DNA of 64,000 nucleotides, taken from the NCBI GenBank assembly GCA_021462855.1, contig JAJTXQ010000020.1:173295-237294 (forward strand), given 5' to 3'. Within the stretch, counting starts at the first letter, position 1; each line of letters starts with the position of its first letter. The notes beneath the pieces were generated by a model. That model ran no database searches, was not told the origin of the DNA, and was given only the letters and a program-made list of their open reading frames with translations. Below are positions 9,429 to 17,913 of the stretch, piece after piece. The position numbers were made by a program, and so were the translations under genes. The DNA comes from Dehalococcoidia bacterium (GTDB taxonomy: Bacteria; Chloroflexota; Dehalococcoidia; DSTF01; JACRBR01).

Positions 9429-10310
9429 CTACGCGCCCGGCCCCGGCGCCTGGTCCCCGGCGCGCTTGAGTTGCTCACGAAGCGCGACTTCCTCACGGCG
9501 GAGCCGCCAGAAGCGCGGTTTTCGCTTCTCGATGAACGCCGTGGTGCCTTCTTTCGCCTCCGCCGAGTCGAACCAGTCCGGGTACATCTGGTGCGAGATC
9601 ACGCCCATGTCGGCATACGCGTCCATCTGCTGGTCGAACGCCGCCTTCACGATCTCGAGCACGCCCGGACTGACCGCGAGCAACTCTTCGCACCAGCGGT
9701 CGACCTCCGCTTCGATCTCGCTCGCGGGCACCACGGTGTTGACGAGGCCCATCGCCAGAGCCTGCTCGGCGGTGTAGCGGCGGCACAGCATCCAGATTTC
9801 CCTCGCGCGCTTCGCGCCGACGACATGCGCCAGGTACGGCACGAACGCGCCGTCCGCCGGGCTGCCCACGCGCGGACCCGCCTGCCCGAACACGGCGTTA
9901 TCCGCCGCGATCGTGAAGTCACAGCAGTACGCCAGGTGGTGCGACCCGCCGATGCAGTAGCCTTCGACGGCGGCGATCACCGGCTTGGGCGACAGGCGCG
10001 GCAGCCGGTTCGCCGGGTGGCGCCAGTAGAACGCCTCGCGGAGCCCCCACTGCTCCCACTCGATGTCGCCGCCCGCGCCAAAGTGCCCGTTCGCCCCGCG
10101 CAGCACGATCGCGCCGATCATCCGGTCGTGGCCGGCGTCGTAGAACGCGCGGAACATCTCGTCCGCCGTGTGCGTGGTCATCGGGTTGTACTTGCCGCGG
10201 TTGATCGTCACGCGCGCGACGCCGCCCTCCAGTTCCTCGTGGAACTTCTTCTCGTAAATCAGTTCCTCGAACTCGAGCCCGGCGACGCGTTCCCATGCAG
10301 TCCACGACAT
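9429..10310 (-). CDS. Enoyl-CoA hydratase/isomerase family protein, BadI/MenB-like
   Basis: A 293-residue crotonase-fold protein. The start at 10310 (MSWTAW) is chosen because it lies 11 bases after the preceding SDR; the frame is open further up but only inside that SDR. LEFEELIYE, DAGHDRMIGAIVLRG, FGAGGDIEWEQ, GYCIGGSHHLAYCCDFTIAADNAVFGQAGPRVGS and the end EGTTAFIEKRKPRF match the MenB/BadI branch rather than ordinary hydratases. BadI (2-ketocyclohexanecarboxyl-CoA hydrolase) opens an alicyclic ring, while MenB closes one by Dieckmann condensation. In this catabolic setting a ring-opening role on an alicyclic CoA ester is the more likely inference. Confidence 0.88.
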   Translation of the reverse strand: MSWTAWERVAGLEFEELIYEKKFHEELEGGVARVTINRGKYNPMTTHTADEMFRAFYDAGHDRMIGAIVLRGANGHFGAGGDIEWEQWGLREAFYWRHPANRLPRLSPKPVIAAVEGYCIGGSHHLAYCCDFTIAADNAVFGQAGPRVGSPADGAFVPYLAHVVGAKRAREIWMLCRRYTAEQALAMGLVNTVVPASEIEAEVDRWCEELLAVSPGVLEIVKAAFDQQMDAYADMGVISHQMYPDWFDSAEAKEGTTAFIEKRKPRFWRLRREEVALREQLKRAGDQAPGPGA

Positions 10311-10321
10311 GCGCGCTACCC

Positions 10322-11143
10322 CTAACGCCCGCTGGGCCGCTTGAGCGGCTCGTGCACGCGGAAGTTCGGAAACTGTTTCCGCCACGGCATGCCGACGGAG
10401 CCGCCGCCGTCGACGGCAAGCGCGTGGCCGGTGACGAACGTCGATTCGTCGCTCGCCAGGAACAGCGCAGCGTGCGCGATGTCCTCCGGCTCGCCGGCGC
10501 GCTGGATCGGCTGCGTGTCGGCCAGCCCCTCGCGTATCAACGCTTCGACCTGCGGCGTGTTCGGCACTCCTGCCAGCACCAGCGGCGTCAGGATGCCGCC
10601 CGGACAGATGGCGTTCACGCGCACCTTCTCCTCGGCCAACTCCAGCGCCACGCACTTCGTCAGATGAATCACCGCCGCCTTCGCCGTGGCGTAGACGTGC
10701 GGCCCGTCGCCCGGCCGCAACCCCGCCATGCTCGCCGTGCTGATGATGCTCCCCGAGCCCTGCGCCTTCATCACCGGCGCGGCGTGTTTCATACCGAAGA
10801 ACGGCCCGCGCAACAGCACACTCATCGTCAGGTCGTATTCGTCCGCCGGGATGTCTTCGATCGGGCCGTACGTGCCGATGAACCCGGCGTTGTTGTACAT
10901 GCAGTCGAGCCGCCCGTACTCCCGCACCGCCCGGCCGATCGCGCCCCGCACATCCTCCTCGGCGGTGACGTTTGTGTGCTGGTACACGCCGCCGATCTCA
11001 CGCGCCAGCGCTTCACCGCGCTCGTCCTGGATATCCGCAATGACGACGCGCGCGCCTTCATCCACGAAGAGACGGGCTGTCGCCTCGCCGATGCCGCTCG
11101 CCGCGCCAGTGATGACCGCTACCTTGCCGTCGAGCCGTCCCAT
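10322..11143 (-). CDS. Short-chain dehydrogenase/reductase (SDR)
   Basis: A 273-residue classical SDR with TGAASGIGEATA near residue 12, DCMYNNAGF near residue 85, a Ser (ISTASMAG) and YATAKAAVIHLT catalytic segment, and the usual TGHALAVDGGGSVG end. An additional tail of about 20 residues follows. Asp in IADIQDE after the second strand suggests NAD rather than NADP. It lies 3 bases after livM and 11 bases before the BadI-like crotonase. Probably it oxidises a hydroxyacyl-CoA or ring alcohol that feeds the crotonase; the substrate is inferred only from position. Confidence 0.93.
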   Translation of the reverse strand: MGRLDGKVAVITGAASGIGEATARLFVDEGARVVIADIQDERGEALAREIGGVYQHTNVTAEEDVRGAIGRAVREYGRLDCMYNNAGFIGTYGPIEDIPADEYDLTMSVLLRGPFFGMKHAAPVMKAQGSGSIISTASMAGLRPGDGPHVYATAKAAVIHLTKCVALELAEEKVRVNAICPGGILTPLVLAGVPNTPQVEALIREGLADTQPIQRAGEPEDIAHAALFLASDESTFVTGHALAVDGGGSVGMPWRKQFPNFRVHEPLKRPSGR

Positions 11144-11146
11144 GCG

Positions 11147-12664
11147 TCAACCGCCCTTTCCATGCCGCCCGGCGCTCGCCATGTGCTCCACCGGACCGAA
11201 GTCCGCTCGCGTCATCTCCTCGTCGACCGGCGTGACGGGATCGCCGCCCGTAGCCGGCGTGGTGAGCCGGTCGCGCACGGCTGAGCCCATCTCCCCCCAC
11301 GTCAGCGACCGCAGCCGCCTCAACATGCCAGCGACACCCTCTGGCAACGCTACCACGGTGATGATCAGGAACATGCCCGTCAGCGCGCCCCGCAGCGTCA
11401 CGAGGTCCAGGAACCCTTCCGTCGCCTTGCGCACGACCGCCGTGAACGCCACCCCGAGCCCGAGGCAGCAGAGCATCAGTGCGGCGTTCAGCGCAAGCGC
11501 GCCGTATCGAGGGTGCACGCGCGCGCCATACCGCCGCACCCAGGCGGTGACCAACGTGCTCCCGAACAGCGCCACCGCGGCGATCACCACGCCGGCCAGG
11601 AACAGCGGCATATCGTCGCCCTGCTGCATGCGCCGCGAGAGGTCGTCGAATGACTCGCGATACAGGTACACCAGGAAGAACGATCCGATCAGCGAGCCCT
11701 CGATCGTCGCCATCCCCCCGATGATCATCGCGATCAGGTATTCGATCGAGATCAGCACGGTGTAGCTTTCCGGCGACACGAAGCGGTTGCTCAGCAGGAA
11801 CAGCAGCCCGCCCGCGCATCCCGCGTAGGCCGAGCTGATCGCGAACGCCGTGATCTTCGTCGCCGCCACGTTGATGCCGGCGGCCGCGGCAGCCACCTCG
11901 CCATCGCGCACCGCCCGAAACGAGCGTCCCACGGCGGATTCGGTCAGGTGGCGCGCCAGGACAATCGCGACGATGAGCAGCGCCAGCGCGATGAAGTAGT
12001 ACCAGCGCGCGTCTGTGAGCCACGCCCAGTCGACCGGCGGCCCGAGATCGTGCGCGAACAAGTTCAGGCCCGCCCGCCCGCCGGTGAAATCCTCGAGTTC
12101 ATGCAGCTTCACGATCGGGCCGAACACCACCGCCAGCCCGAGCGTCGCGATCGCCAGGTACGGCCCGCTGAGCCGCAACGCCGGCACGCCGATGATCACG
12201 CCCGCGAGCGTCGCCGCCAGCGTCCCGATCGCCAGCGCGACGAGGAAGTGCGCGTCCCACTCGTTCACCACGATGGCCGTGGTATACCCGCCGAGCCCGA
12301 GGAACGCGGAGTGCCCGATCGAAACCTGCCCGGTGTACCCGGTGAGCAGGTTTAGCCCGAGCACGCCGATCGCGATGTACGCGGCCGTCGCCATCTGCGT
12401 GATGCGGAAGTCGCCCTCGGCGACGAATGGCGCGATCACGGCGAGTGCGAGGATGACGGCGGCCCAGGCCACGCCCGTGCGCTCCTGCGCCCACGAGACA
12501 CGCCGCGCGAACCGCGTCACGAGCATCCCGGCGGCGACGGCCGCTACGCCGATCAGCGCGCCCTGATTGCCGCCGGCGATGAACCCGAGCAGATACCCCG
12601 CGAACGCGAGCGCGCCGACCTCGGCCGGAGTCGGAGCGGGCAGCGCTGCACGCGTGGCGCTCAT
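11147..12664 (-). CDS. livM: Branched-chain amino acid-type ABC transporter permease LivM, with membrane insert
   Basis: A 505-residue polytopic membrane protein. It has the LivM core: MATAAYIAIGVLGLNLLTGYTGQVSIGHSAFLGLGGY, ALRLSGPYLAIATLGLAVVFGPIV, then SFRAVRDGEVAAAAAGINVAATKITAFAIS and IIGGMATIEGSLIGSFF. Usual LivM proteins have about 320-430 residues. Here about 110 extra residues with two or three predicted membrane helices come between GSLIGSFF and the normal ending LITVVALPEGVAGML, followed by a cytoplasmic tail. The ATG at 12664 overlaps the livH stop (ATGA). With LivH, LivF and LivG it forms the importer core, and in this catabolic array its ligand is probably the degraded compound rather than an amino acid. 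Confidence 0.93.
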   Translation of the reverse strand: MSATRAALPAPTPAEVGALAFAGYLLGFIAGGNQGALIGVAAVAAGMLVTRFARRVSWAQERTGVAWAAVILALAVIAPFVAEGDFRITQMATAAYIAIGVLGLNLLTGYTGQVSIGHSAFLGLGGYTTAIVVNEWDAHFLVALAIGTLAATLAGVIIGVPALRLSGPYLAIATLGLAVVFGPIVKLHELEDFTGGRAGLNLFAHDLGPPVDWAWLTDARWYYFIALALLIVAIVLARHLTESAVGRSFRAVRDGEVAAAAAGINVAATKITAFAISSAYAGCAGGLLFLLSNRFVSPESYTVLISIEYLIAMIIGGMATIEGSLIGSFFLVYLYRESFDDLSRRMQQGDDMPLFLAGVVIAAVALFGSTLVTAWVRRYGARVHPRYGALALNAALMLCCLGLGVAFTAVVRKATEGFLDLVTLRGALTGMFLIITVVALPEGVAGMLRRLRSLTWGEMGSAVRDRLTTPATGGDPVTPVDEEMTRADFGPVEHMASAGRHGKGG

Positions 12665-13572
12665 ACGCGCTCCACGATCGCGCGCCCGAACAACCCGCGC
12701 GGCCGCAGCGCCAGCACGACGATGATCAACCCCATCGCGACGATGTCGCGGTACTGGTTCGGGTCGCGGATGCTTCCCACATGCAGCGCGCTCACGAGAT
12801 CGTCGACGTACACGCCGACAAGGTTCTGCGTCACGCCGACGATCACGCCGCCCACGACGGCGCCCGGTGCGCTGTCGAGTCCGCCCAGCACCGCCGCGGC
12901 GAACCCGAACAGCAGCACGAAGAACATCATGTTCGGCGTCAGCACGATCATCGGCGCGACGAGCATGCCGGCCACCGCGCCGACCGCGGTCGCCAGGCCC
13001 CACCCGAGCATCAACATGTACCCGGTCGGCACGCCCATCAGTTCCGCGCCCGTGCGGTCGGCCGCCGTCGCGCGCAGCGCCAGGCCCACGCTGGTGTAGC
13101 GGAAGAACGCGTAGAACAGCGCCGAGAGCAGCATCGCCACGCCGAACAGGTACGCGCTGTGCCGGCCGATCGTCACGCCGCCGATGTCGATCGGCCCGCC
13201 GGTGAACGGCTGCTCGAAGTGGTGCGGCTCCGGCCCATAGATGCTCGCGCTGATCGAGTTGAACGCAATGAACAGCCCCAGCCCGACCATCACGCCGCTC
13301 ATCGCCGGCTTGTCCTCGACCAGCCGGATGACGCCGCGCTCCAGCACCGCGCCGATGCCGAATGCGATCACCACCGCCAGCACGAAGCCGAGCGCGTACG
13401 GCATGTGCAGCATCAGCGACCAGGCGATAAACGTCGTGAACGTCGCGATCTCGCCCTGCCCGAAGTTGAACATGCGCGTGCTCTGGAAGATCATCACGAG
13501 CGCGAGCGCGACGATGCCGTAGACGCTCCCCGTCATCACCCCCGACACGACCTGCTCGATGAACGTATCCAT
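12661..13572 (-). CDS. livH: Branched-chain amino acid-type ABC transporter permease LivH
   Basis: A 303-residue polytopic permease of normal LivH length. Characteristic segments are GSVYGIVALALVMIFQSTRMFNFGQGEIATF at the N-terminus, YTSVGLALRATAADRTGAELMGV (the coupling-helix region contacting the ATPases), and LGGLDSAPGAVVGGVIVGV. About eight membrane segments are apparent. It starts two bases after livF and overlaps livM by 4 bases, so the four Liv genes are one transcription unit with stoichiometric expression. Confidence 0.95.
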   Translation of the reverse strand: MDTFIEQVVSGVMTGSVYGIVALALVMIFQSTRMFNFGQGEIATFTTFIAWSLMLHMPYALGFVLAVVIAFGIGAVLERGVIRLVEDKPAMSGVMVGLGLFIAFNSISASIYGPEPHHFEQPFTGGPIDIGGVTIGRHSAYLFGVAMLLSALFYAFFRYTSVGLALRATAADRTGAELMGVPTGYMLMLGWGLATAVGAVAGMLVAPMIVLTPNMMFFVLLFGFAAAVLGGLDSAPGAVVGGVIVGVTQNLVGVYVDDLVSALHVGSIRDPNQYRDIVAMGLIIVVLALRPRGLFGRAIVERV

Positions 13573-13574
13573 AC

Positions 13575-14309
13575 CTATCCCAGGTAGCTCCGCCGCACGC
13601 TCTCGTTTCCGCGCAACTCCGCCGGCGTCCCTGACACCACGATCCGCCCTGCCTCCAGCACATACGCGCGATGCGCGACCTCGAGCGCCATCTCGGCGCT
13701 CTGCTCGACCAGTAAAATCGTCGCGCCGCGCTGTCCGCTGATCATGCGGATGATGTCGTAGATCTCGCGCACCACGAGCGGCGCGAGCCCGAGCGATGGC
13801 TCATCGAGCAGCAGCAGCCGCGGCTGTGCCAGCAGCGCGCGGCCGATCGCCAGCATCTGTTGCTCACCGCCGGACAGCGTCGCCGCGCGCTGGCGCCGGC
13901 GCTCGTGCAGGATCGGGAAATCCTCATACACCTCCGCGAGCGCGCGCTTCGTATCCGCGCGCCGTTGCGTGAACGCGCCCAGGCGCAGGTTCTCCTCGAC
14001 GCTGAACTCTCCGAAGATCCGCCGCCCCTCGGGGACATGCACGAGTCCCTGCCGCACGAGGTTGCTCGGCGCCCGTCCGCCGATGCGTTCGCCGTCGTAT
14101 TCCACCGTGCCGGCCGCGGGCGCGAGCATCCCGGAGATCACGCGCAGCGTCGTCGACTTGCCGGCGCCGTTCGCGCCGAGCAACGCCACCACCGTCCCGC
14201 GCGCGACGTCGAGGCTGACGCCGTGCAGCGCCCGCACCGCGCCATACGACGCATGCACATCGCAAAGCCGCAGGAGCGTATCGGCTGGCGCCGCCACCCC
14301 GGCCGTCAC
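13575..14309 (-). CDS. livF: LIV-type ABC transporter ATP-binding protein LivF
   Basis: A 244-residue ABC ATPase. Walker A is LLGANGAGKSTT, the signature is LSGGEQQMLAIGRALL, Walker B is LLLLDEPSLGLAP, and LLVEQSAEMALEVAHRAYVLEAGRIV is the LivF-type C-terminus. The start is set at GTG 14309, which overlaps the livG stop (GTGA) and has a GGGGGAG ribosome-binding site about 10 bases upstream; a frame opening to 14420 would lie inside livG. It energises the LivH/LivM permease pair together with LivG. Confidence 0.93.
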   Translation of the reverse strand: MTAGVAAPADTLLRLCDVHASYGAVRALHGVSLDVARGTVVALLGANGAGKSTTLRVISGMLAPAAGTVEYDGERIGGRAPSNLVRQGLVHVPEGRRIFGEFSVEENLRLGAFTQRRADTKRALAEVYEDFPILHERRRQRAATLSGGEQQMLAIGRALLAQPRLLLLDEPSLGLAPLVVREIYDIIRMISGQRGATILLVEQSAEMALEVAHRAYVLEAGRIVVSGTPAELRGNESVRRSYLG

Positions 14310-15085
14310 GCCGGCTGCTCCCCCGGCGTGTCGCCGAGATACGCGCGGATCACCTCGGCGTTCGACTTCACCTCGTCCGGGCACCCCTCGGCGATCTTCC
14401 GGCCGAAGTCCATCACGCACACCTTGTCCGAGATGGTCATCACCAGCTGCATGTGGTGCTCCACGAGCAAGATCGTCACGCCCAGGTCCGTCCGCACCGA
14501 GCGGATGAGCTCGCCGAGCTCGCGCACCTCTTCGTGGTTCAGGCCGCCGGCCGGCTCGTCCAGCAGCAGCAGCCTGGGTGATGACATGAGCCCGCGCGCC
14601 AGTTCGACGCGTTTTCGCGTGGGGAACGGCAGCGCCCCCGCCGGCCGGTCGGCGACATCGCGCAGGTCGAAGTAGTCGATGAGCGTCGCCGCCCGCTCGC
14701 GGGCCGCGCGTTCGCTTCGCGTCACCGACGGCCAGCGCAGCATGGTCAGCACGGCGTTGTGCTGGATCGTGCTGTGGCCCCCGACGAGCACGTTCTCCAT
14801 CACCGTCATCGTCGAGAACAGGCTGACGTTCTGGAACGTCCGCGCGATCCCGGCCGACACGACCGCATGCGGCGCGCGCGCAAGCAAATCAGAGCCCGCG
14901 AACCTGATTGCGCCGCGGTCCGGGTCGTAGATCCGCGACAGGCAGTTGAACATCGTCGTCTTGCCGGCGCCGTTCGGCCCGATGAGGGCGCAGATCTGCC
15001 CTTCCTCGACCTCGAACCCCACGCCCTGCAACGCGCGGATCCCGCCGAACTGCTTCCAGATGTCGGTGACCGACAGCAATGTCAT
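14306..15085 (-). CDS. livG: LIV-type ABC transporter ATP-binding protein LivG
   Basis: A 259-residue ABC ATPase. Walker A is LIGPNGAGKTTMFN, with the LivG-specific GIARTFQNVSLFSTMTVMENVLVG segment. Walker B is LLLLDEPAGGLNHEE and the switch His is in LLVEHHMQLVM. The ABC signature is unusual: PFPTRKRVELARGLM replaces the common LSYGxQRRLEIARAL, so the canonical LSGG-like tetrapeptide is degenerate here while LivF keeps a normal one. The first gene of livGFHM, it follows a 145-base gap. The ATG at 15085 is chosen since the longer frame has no family similarity. Confidence 0.93.
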   Translation of the reverse strand: MTLLSVTDIWKQFGGIRALQGVGFEVEEGQICALIGPNGAGKTTMFNCLSRIYDPDRGAIRFAGSDLLARAPHAVVSAGIARTFQNVSLFSTMTVMENVLVGGHSTIQHNAVLTMLRWPSVTRSERAARERAATLIDYFDLRDVADRPAGALPFPTRKRVELARGLMSSPRLLLLDEPAGGLNHEEVRELGELIRSVRTDLGVTILLVEHHMQLVMTISDKVCVMDFGRKIAEGCPDEVKSNAEVIRAYLGDTPGEQPA

Positions 15086-15105
15086 CGCACGCCCGCCGCT
15101 ACTCA

Positions 15106-15123
15106 GCGCCCCTGCGGGGGCGC
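15106..15123. terminator. GC-rich hairpin between the DUF35 gene and livG
   Basis: GCGCCCC and GGGGCGC form a 7-bp stem around a 4-base loop in the 145-base gap between the DUF35 gene and livG. It could attenuate or terminate transcription entering livGFHM from upstream. There is no T-tract, so the assignment is weak; the rest of the gap holds no other recognisable element. Confidence 0.3.
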
Positions 15124-15230
15124 GATGCCGGGGCGCAAGCATAAGAAAGCGGCGTTGATCCTGTCTATGGGGTGCCTCCCAACGTGCTGTCCGGCGATGC
15201 AGCACAGCTTCGACGCGCGTTCGCGCCACG

Positions 15231-15674
15231 CTACGGGCGCGTCCTCCCCCATGGACCGCGCTGCTGGGCGCCATCCGCACGCACGAAGCGCGGCAGCGCG
15301 ATCTCGCGCGTCCTCCGCTCGAACACCACGCGCACCGGCATGCCGATGCGCAGTCGCTCCGGCGGGCAGTTCGTGACCGTGCTCGCGAACCGCACTCCCT
15401 CGGCCATCTCGACGACAACGACGGCATACGGCGCATCGCCGGCGAACGCCGGGTGCATCGGGCGCTCAACGGTGGTCCACGTGTACACCTGGCCGGTCCC
15501 GGCGGACTTCTCCCATCGCCATTCGAGCGAGCCGCAGCGCGCGCACATCTCCCGCGGCACGTGCCGCCACGCGTCGCACGCCGCGCAGCGCTGGAACCGC
15601 AGTTGCCCGCGCGCGCACCAGGCATAGAACTCGCGCGTCAGCCCCTGCAGACGTGGCAGCGGTCGTGCGTTCAC
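15231..15674 (-). CDS. DUF35 / Zn-ribbon plus OB-fold protein, partner of thiolase-like protein
   Basis: A 147-residue DUF35 protein. An N-terminal helix REFYAWCARGQLRFQRC leads into a rubredoxin-like zinc ribbon (CAAC near residues 34-37 and CARC near residues 48-51), followed by an OB-fold (GQVYTWTTVERP, YAVVVVEMAEGVRF, LRIGMPVRVVFE). Such proteins bind acyl-CoA and form complexes with SCP-x-like thiolase homologues; the DUF35 domain of ChsH2 with Ltp2 in steroid side-chain cleavage is the best-known case. The thiolase-like gene lies 18 bases upstream, consistent with such a complex. The substrate is unknown. Confidence 0.88.
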   Translation of the reverse strand: MNARPLPRLQGLTREFYAWCARGQLRFQRCAACDAWRHVPREMCARCGSLEWRWEKSAGTGQVYTWTTVERPMHPAFAGDAPYAVVVVEMAEGVRFASTVTNCPPERLRIGMPVRVVFERRTREIALPRFVRADGAQQRGPWGRTRP

Positions 15675-15692
15675 CTGCGGTCTCCCGCCGCG

Positions 15693-16865
15693 CTAGTTGC
15701 GCAGGATCGCGATACTGCCATCGCCGAAGTCCCCCCAGCCCGTCACGACGCCGATCTCGGCGCCGGCCACCTGGCGCTCTCGCGCGTCCCCGCGCAGCTG
15801 CCGCACGGCCTCGACGATATGCCCCAGTCCCAGCACGTGCGCCTCCGACAACAGGCGGCCGTGCGTGTTCACCGGCAACGCGCCTCCAAGCGCGATCCGG
15901 CCGCCCTCGACGAATGCGCCACCCTCGCCGCGCGCGCAGAATCCCGCCTCTTCGATTTGCTGCAGCACCTCGAACGTGAAGCAGTCGTAGATCTGCGCGA
16001 AGTCGGCGTCCTCCGGGCGCACGCCGGCATCGCCGAACGCCTTCGGCGCGGCGTACGTCAGCCCGACGCTGAACGGGTCCGGCCGGTTCAGCAGGTCATC
16101 GGCCGGATACGGGTGCCCCTCGGCGACCGCCATGATGTACACCGCGCGCCGCCGCAGGTCGCGCGCGCGCTCCGCCGTCGTGACCACCACCGCCGCCGCG
16201 CCGTCGGTCTCCAGGCAGCAGTCGAACAGCCGGTATGGGTCCGCGATCAGCGGCGACGCCAGGTACTCGTCCATCGACATCGGCTTGCCGCGCATCACGG
16301 CGTTCGGGTTGAGTTGCGCGTGCTGCCTCATCGTCATGGCGATCGCACCGAGTTGCTCCGGCGTGGTGCCGTACTCGTGCATGTGCCGCCGCGCCATCAG
16401 CGAGTACCACTGCAGCGGCGCCGTCAGCCCGAACGGCATGTAGTAGTCGCGCGCGACCGCGCCGCCCGGGATCGCCCCCTCGTCCGATGCCACGATCTCG
16501 CGCGTGCGCCGGCCGGAGTAGCCGTTCCACCCCGCCGGGATCAGCACGTGCCGGGCAACACCGGTGGCGACGGCCATCGCGGCCGCCTGCAGCGCGGCGA
16601 CCGGCGCAGCGCCGCCCATGTGCAGCGTCGCGGCGAACCGCAGATCTTCGACGCCGAGGTTCGCTGCGAGTTCCTCGGCCGTTGCCAGCGCCGGGAACGG
16701 CAGAATGCCGTCGATGTCGGTGTGCTTGAGCCCCGCGTCCTCGATCGCGCGCGCCGACGCCTGCAGCTGCAGCCCGAGCTGGCTCAACTCCGGCGTGCCG
16801 CCGCGCGAGTACGCAGTCTCGCCGATGCCGATGATGCATGCGCGGTCGCGCAGCGATGAACTCAC
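15693..16865 (-). CDS. Thiolase-like protein (SCP-x/Ltp2 type), probable acyl-CoA aldolase or lyase
   Basis: A thiolase-fold protein of about 390 residues. ACIIGIGETAYSRGGTPEL is the SCP-x-type N-terminus, then LFDCCLETDGAAAVVV, DFAQIYDCFTFEVLQQIEEAGFC and LPVNTHGRLLSEAHVLGLGHIVEAVRQLRG. Where true thiolases have the nucleophilic Cys it reads LHMGGAAPVAALQ, so a thiolase Cys mechanism is unlikely and a retro-aldolase of Ltp2 type is more plausible. The start is set to GTG 16865 (VSSSLRDRACIIG), 4 bases after the amidohydrolase stop; the frame is also open to 16919. Its DUF35 partner follows 18 bases downstream. Confidence 0.85.
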   Translation of the reverse strand: MSSSLRDRACIIGIGETAYSRGGTPELSQLGLQLQASARAIEDAGLKHTDIDGILPFPALATAEELAANLGVEDLRFAATLHMGGAAPVAALQAAAMAVATGVARHVLIPAGWNGYSGRRTREIVASDEGAIPGGAVARDYYMPFGLTAPLQWYSLMARRHMHEYGTTPEQLGAIAMTMRQHAQLNPNAVMRGKPMSMDEYLASPLIADPYRLFDCCLETDGAAAVVVTTAERARDLRRRAVYIMAVAEGHPYPADDLLNRPDPFSVGLTYAAPKAFGDAGVRPEDADFAQIYDCFTFEVLQQIEEAGFCARGEGGAFVEGGRIALGGALPVNTHGRLLSEAHVLGLGHIVEAVRQLRGDARERQVAGAEIGVVTGWGDFGDGSIAILRN

Positions 16866-16869
16866 GCCG

Positions 16870-17877
16870 CTATGCGCCCGCGCGACCGTCGGCGGCCGCA
16901 CCGGCGAGGGGGCCGACACGCTTGGTGGGCTCGATCTTCGTCAGCCGCGCGAGGTTCAGCCCGAGGATCTTGGCGCGGGTCTCGTCCGTGATCGCGGGGT
17001 AGCCGTACCGCTCCTGCAGTTCCTGCGGGATGTCGAACGTCCGCATGTAGTCCACCACCCGGCGGATGTCGCTGAACGGCAGGTCAAGCCCCATGACGAT
17101 CTTGTCCGCGCCCGCCCATTCCAGCGCCTCGCCGATCAGGTGGTACCCCTTGTACGGCGCGCGCGCGAACCAACCATTGATGCCGGACAGGCTGATGTAC
17201 AGGTTTGCGTGCTTCCCGGCGAGCCCGAACAACTCCTCGTGGTACGGCCACGCCATGTGGTACGCGATGACCTTGAGGTCCGGGAACGCGAGCATCACGT
17301 CGTCGAGCAGGATCGGCAGCGTGTACTTCGTCGGCTGCGGCACGACGTATGCCATCCCCATGTGGATTGTCAGCGGGATGTCCAGCTCGCACGCTTTCTC
17401 GTAGAACGGCCACATCTGCGGGTCGTTCAGCGGGCCGTCCTCGGGCGCGTACACCTTGCAGAGCTTGGCCCCGTGGTTCTTCACCAGGTACTCGAGTTCC
17501 CAGATCGCGTTCTGCACCCCGCGCCGCATGATCGGCCCGACGTTGCACTCGAGGTACATGCGGTCCTTGTACGGCCTGATCTGCTTGATGATGTAGGAGT
17601 TCGTCGAGAACGGCGCCGTGTGGCCGCTGACATCGTCCATCCCCTCGCGCAAGGCGAACGCGATGTCAACGCCGCCCTCGTCCATGTACTTGATGAGCGA
17701 CGCGGCGTTCGGCGCCGGCATGTCGCCCTCGCCGATCTTCCGCCCCGACCACACGCCCACGACGCCGTTGACGCTGCGCCACCAGCGCTCGAACCCCGGG
17801 TAGTACGCGAGCTCGCTGATGTCACCCATCATGTGACACTCGGTCAGCGCTACGAAGAAATCCTGTTCCGCGGCCAC
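16870..17877 (-). CDS. Amidohydrolase-related (PF04909-type) TIM-barrel protein
   Basis: A 335-residue protein of the amidohydrolase-2 family, which includes aminocarboxymuconate-semialdehyde decarboxylase-like decarboxylases and hydrolases. Visible elements are IPLTIHMGMAY (His near residue 177), VIAYHMAWPYHEELF (His near residue 212) and KIVMGLDLPFSDIRRVVDYM, with the late Asp typical of the fold. The N-terminal HxH motif is replaced by TECHMMGD, so the metal site may differ. It sits between coxL-like and thiolase-like genes with gaps of 36 and 4 bases. Hydrolysis or decarboxylation of a pathway intermediate is likely; no substrate can be named. Confidence 0.87.
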   Translation of the reverse strand: MAAEQDFFVALTECHMMGDISELAYYPGFERWWRSVNGVVGVWSGRKIGEGDMPAPNAASLIKYMDEGGVDIAFALREGMDDVSGHTAPFSTNSYIIKQIRPYKDRMYLECNVGPIMRRGVQNAIWELEYLVKNHGAKLCKVYAPEDGPLNDPQMWPFYEKACELDIPLTIHMGMAYVVPQPTKYTLPILLDDVMLAFPDLKVIAYHMAWPYHEELFGLAGKHANLYISLSGINGWFARAPYKGYHLIGEALEWAGADKIVMGLDLPFSDIRRVVDYMRTFDIPQELQERYGYPAITDETRAKILGLNLARLTKIEPTKRVGPLAGAAADGRAGA

Positions 17878-17913
17878 GTCGGTCCTCCTTGCTCGCGGCG
17901 CGATGCGCCCGCG

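Noticed and set aside
12665..13663. N-terminal extension of the livM frame to 13663
   Set aside because: The extension overlaps livH in another frame, is Arg/Gly-rich, and the ATG at 12664 shows a typical ATGA overlap with livH.
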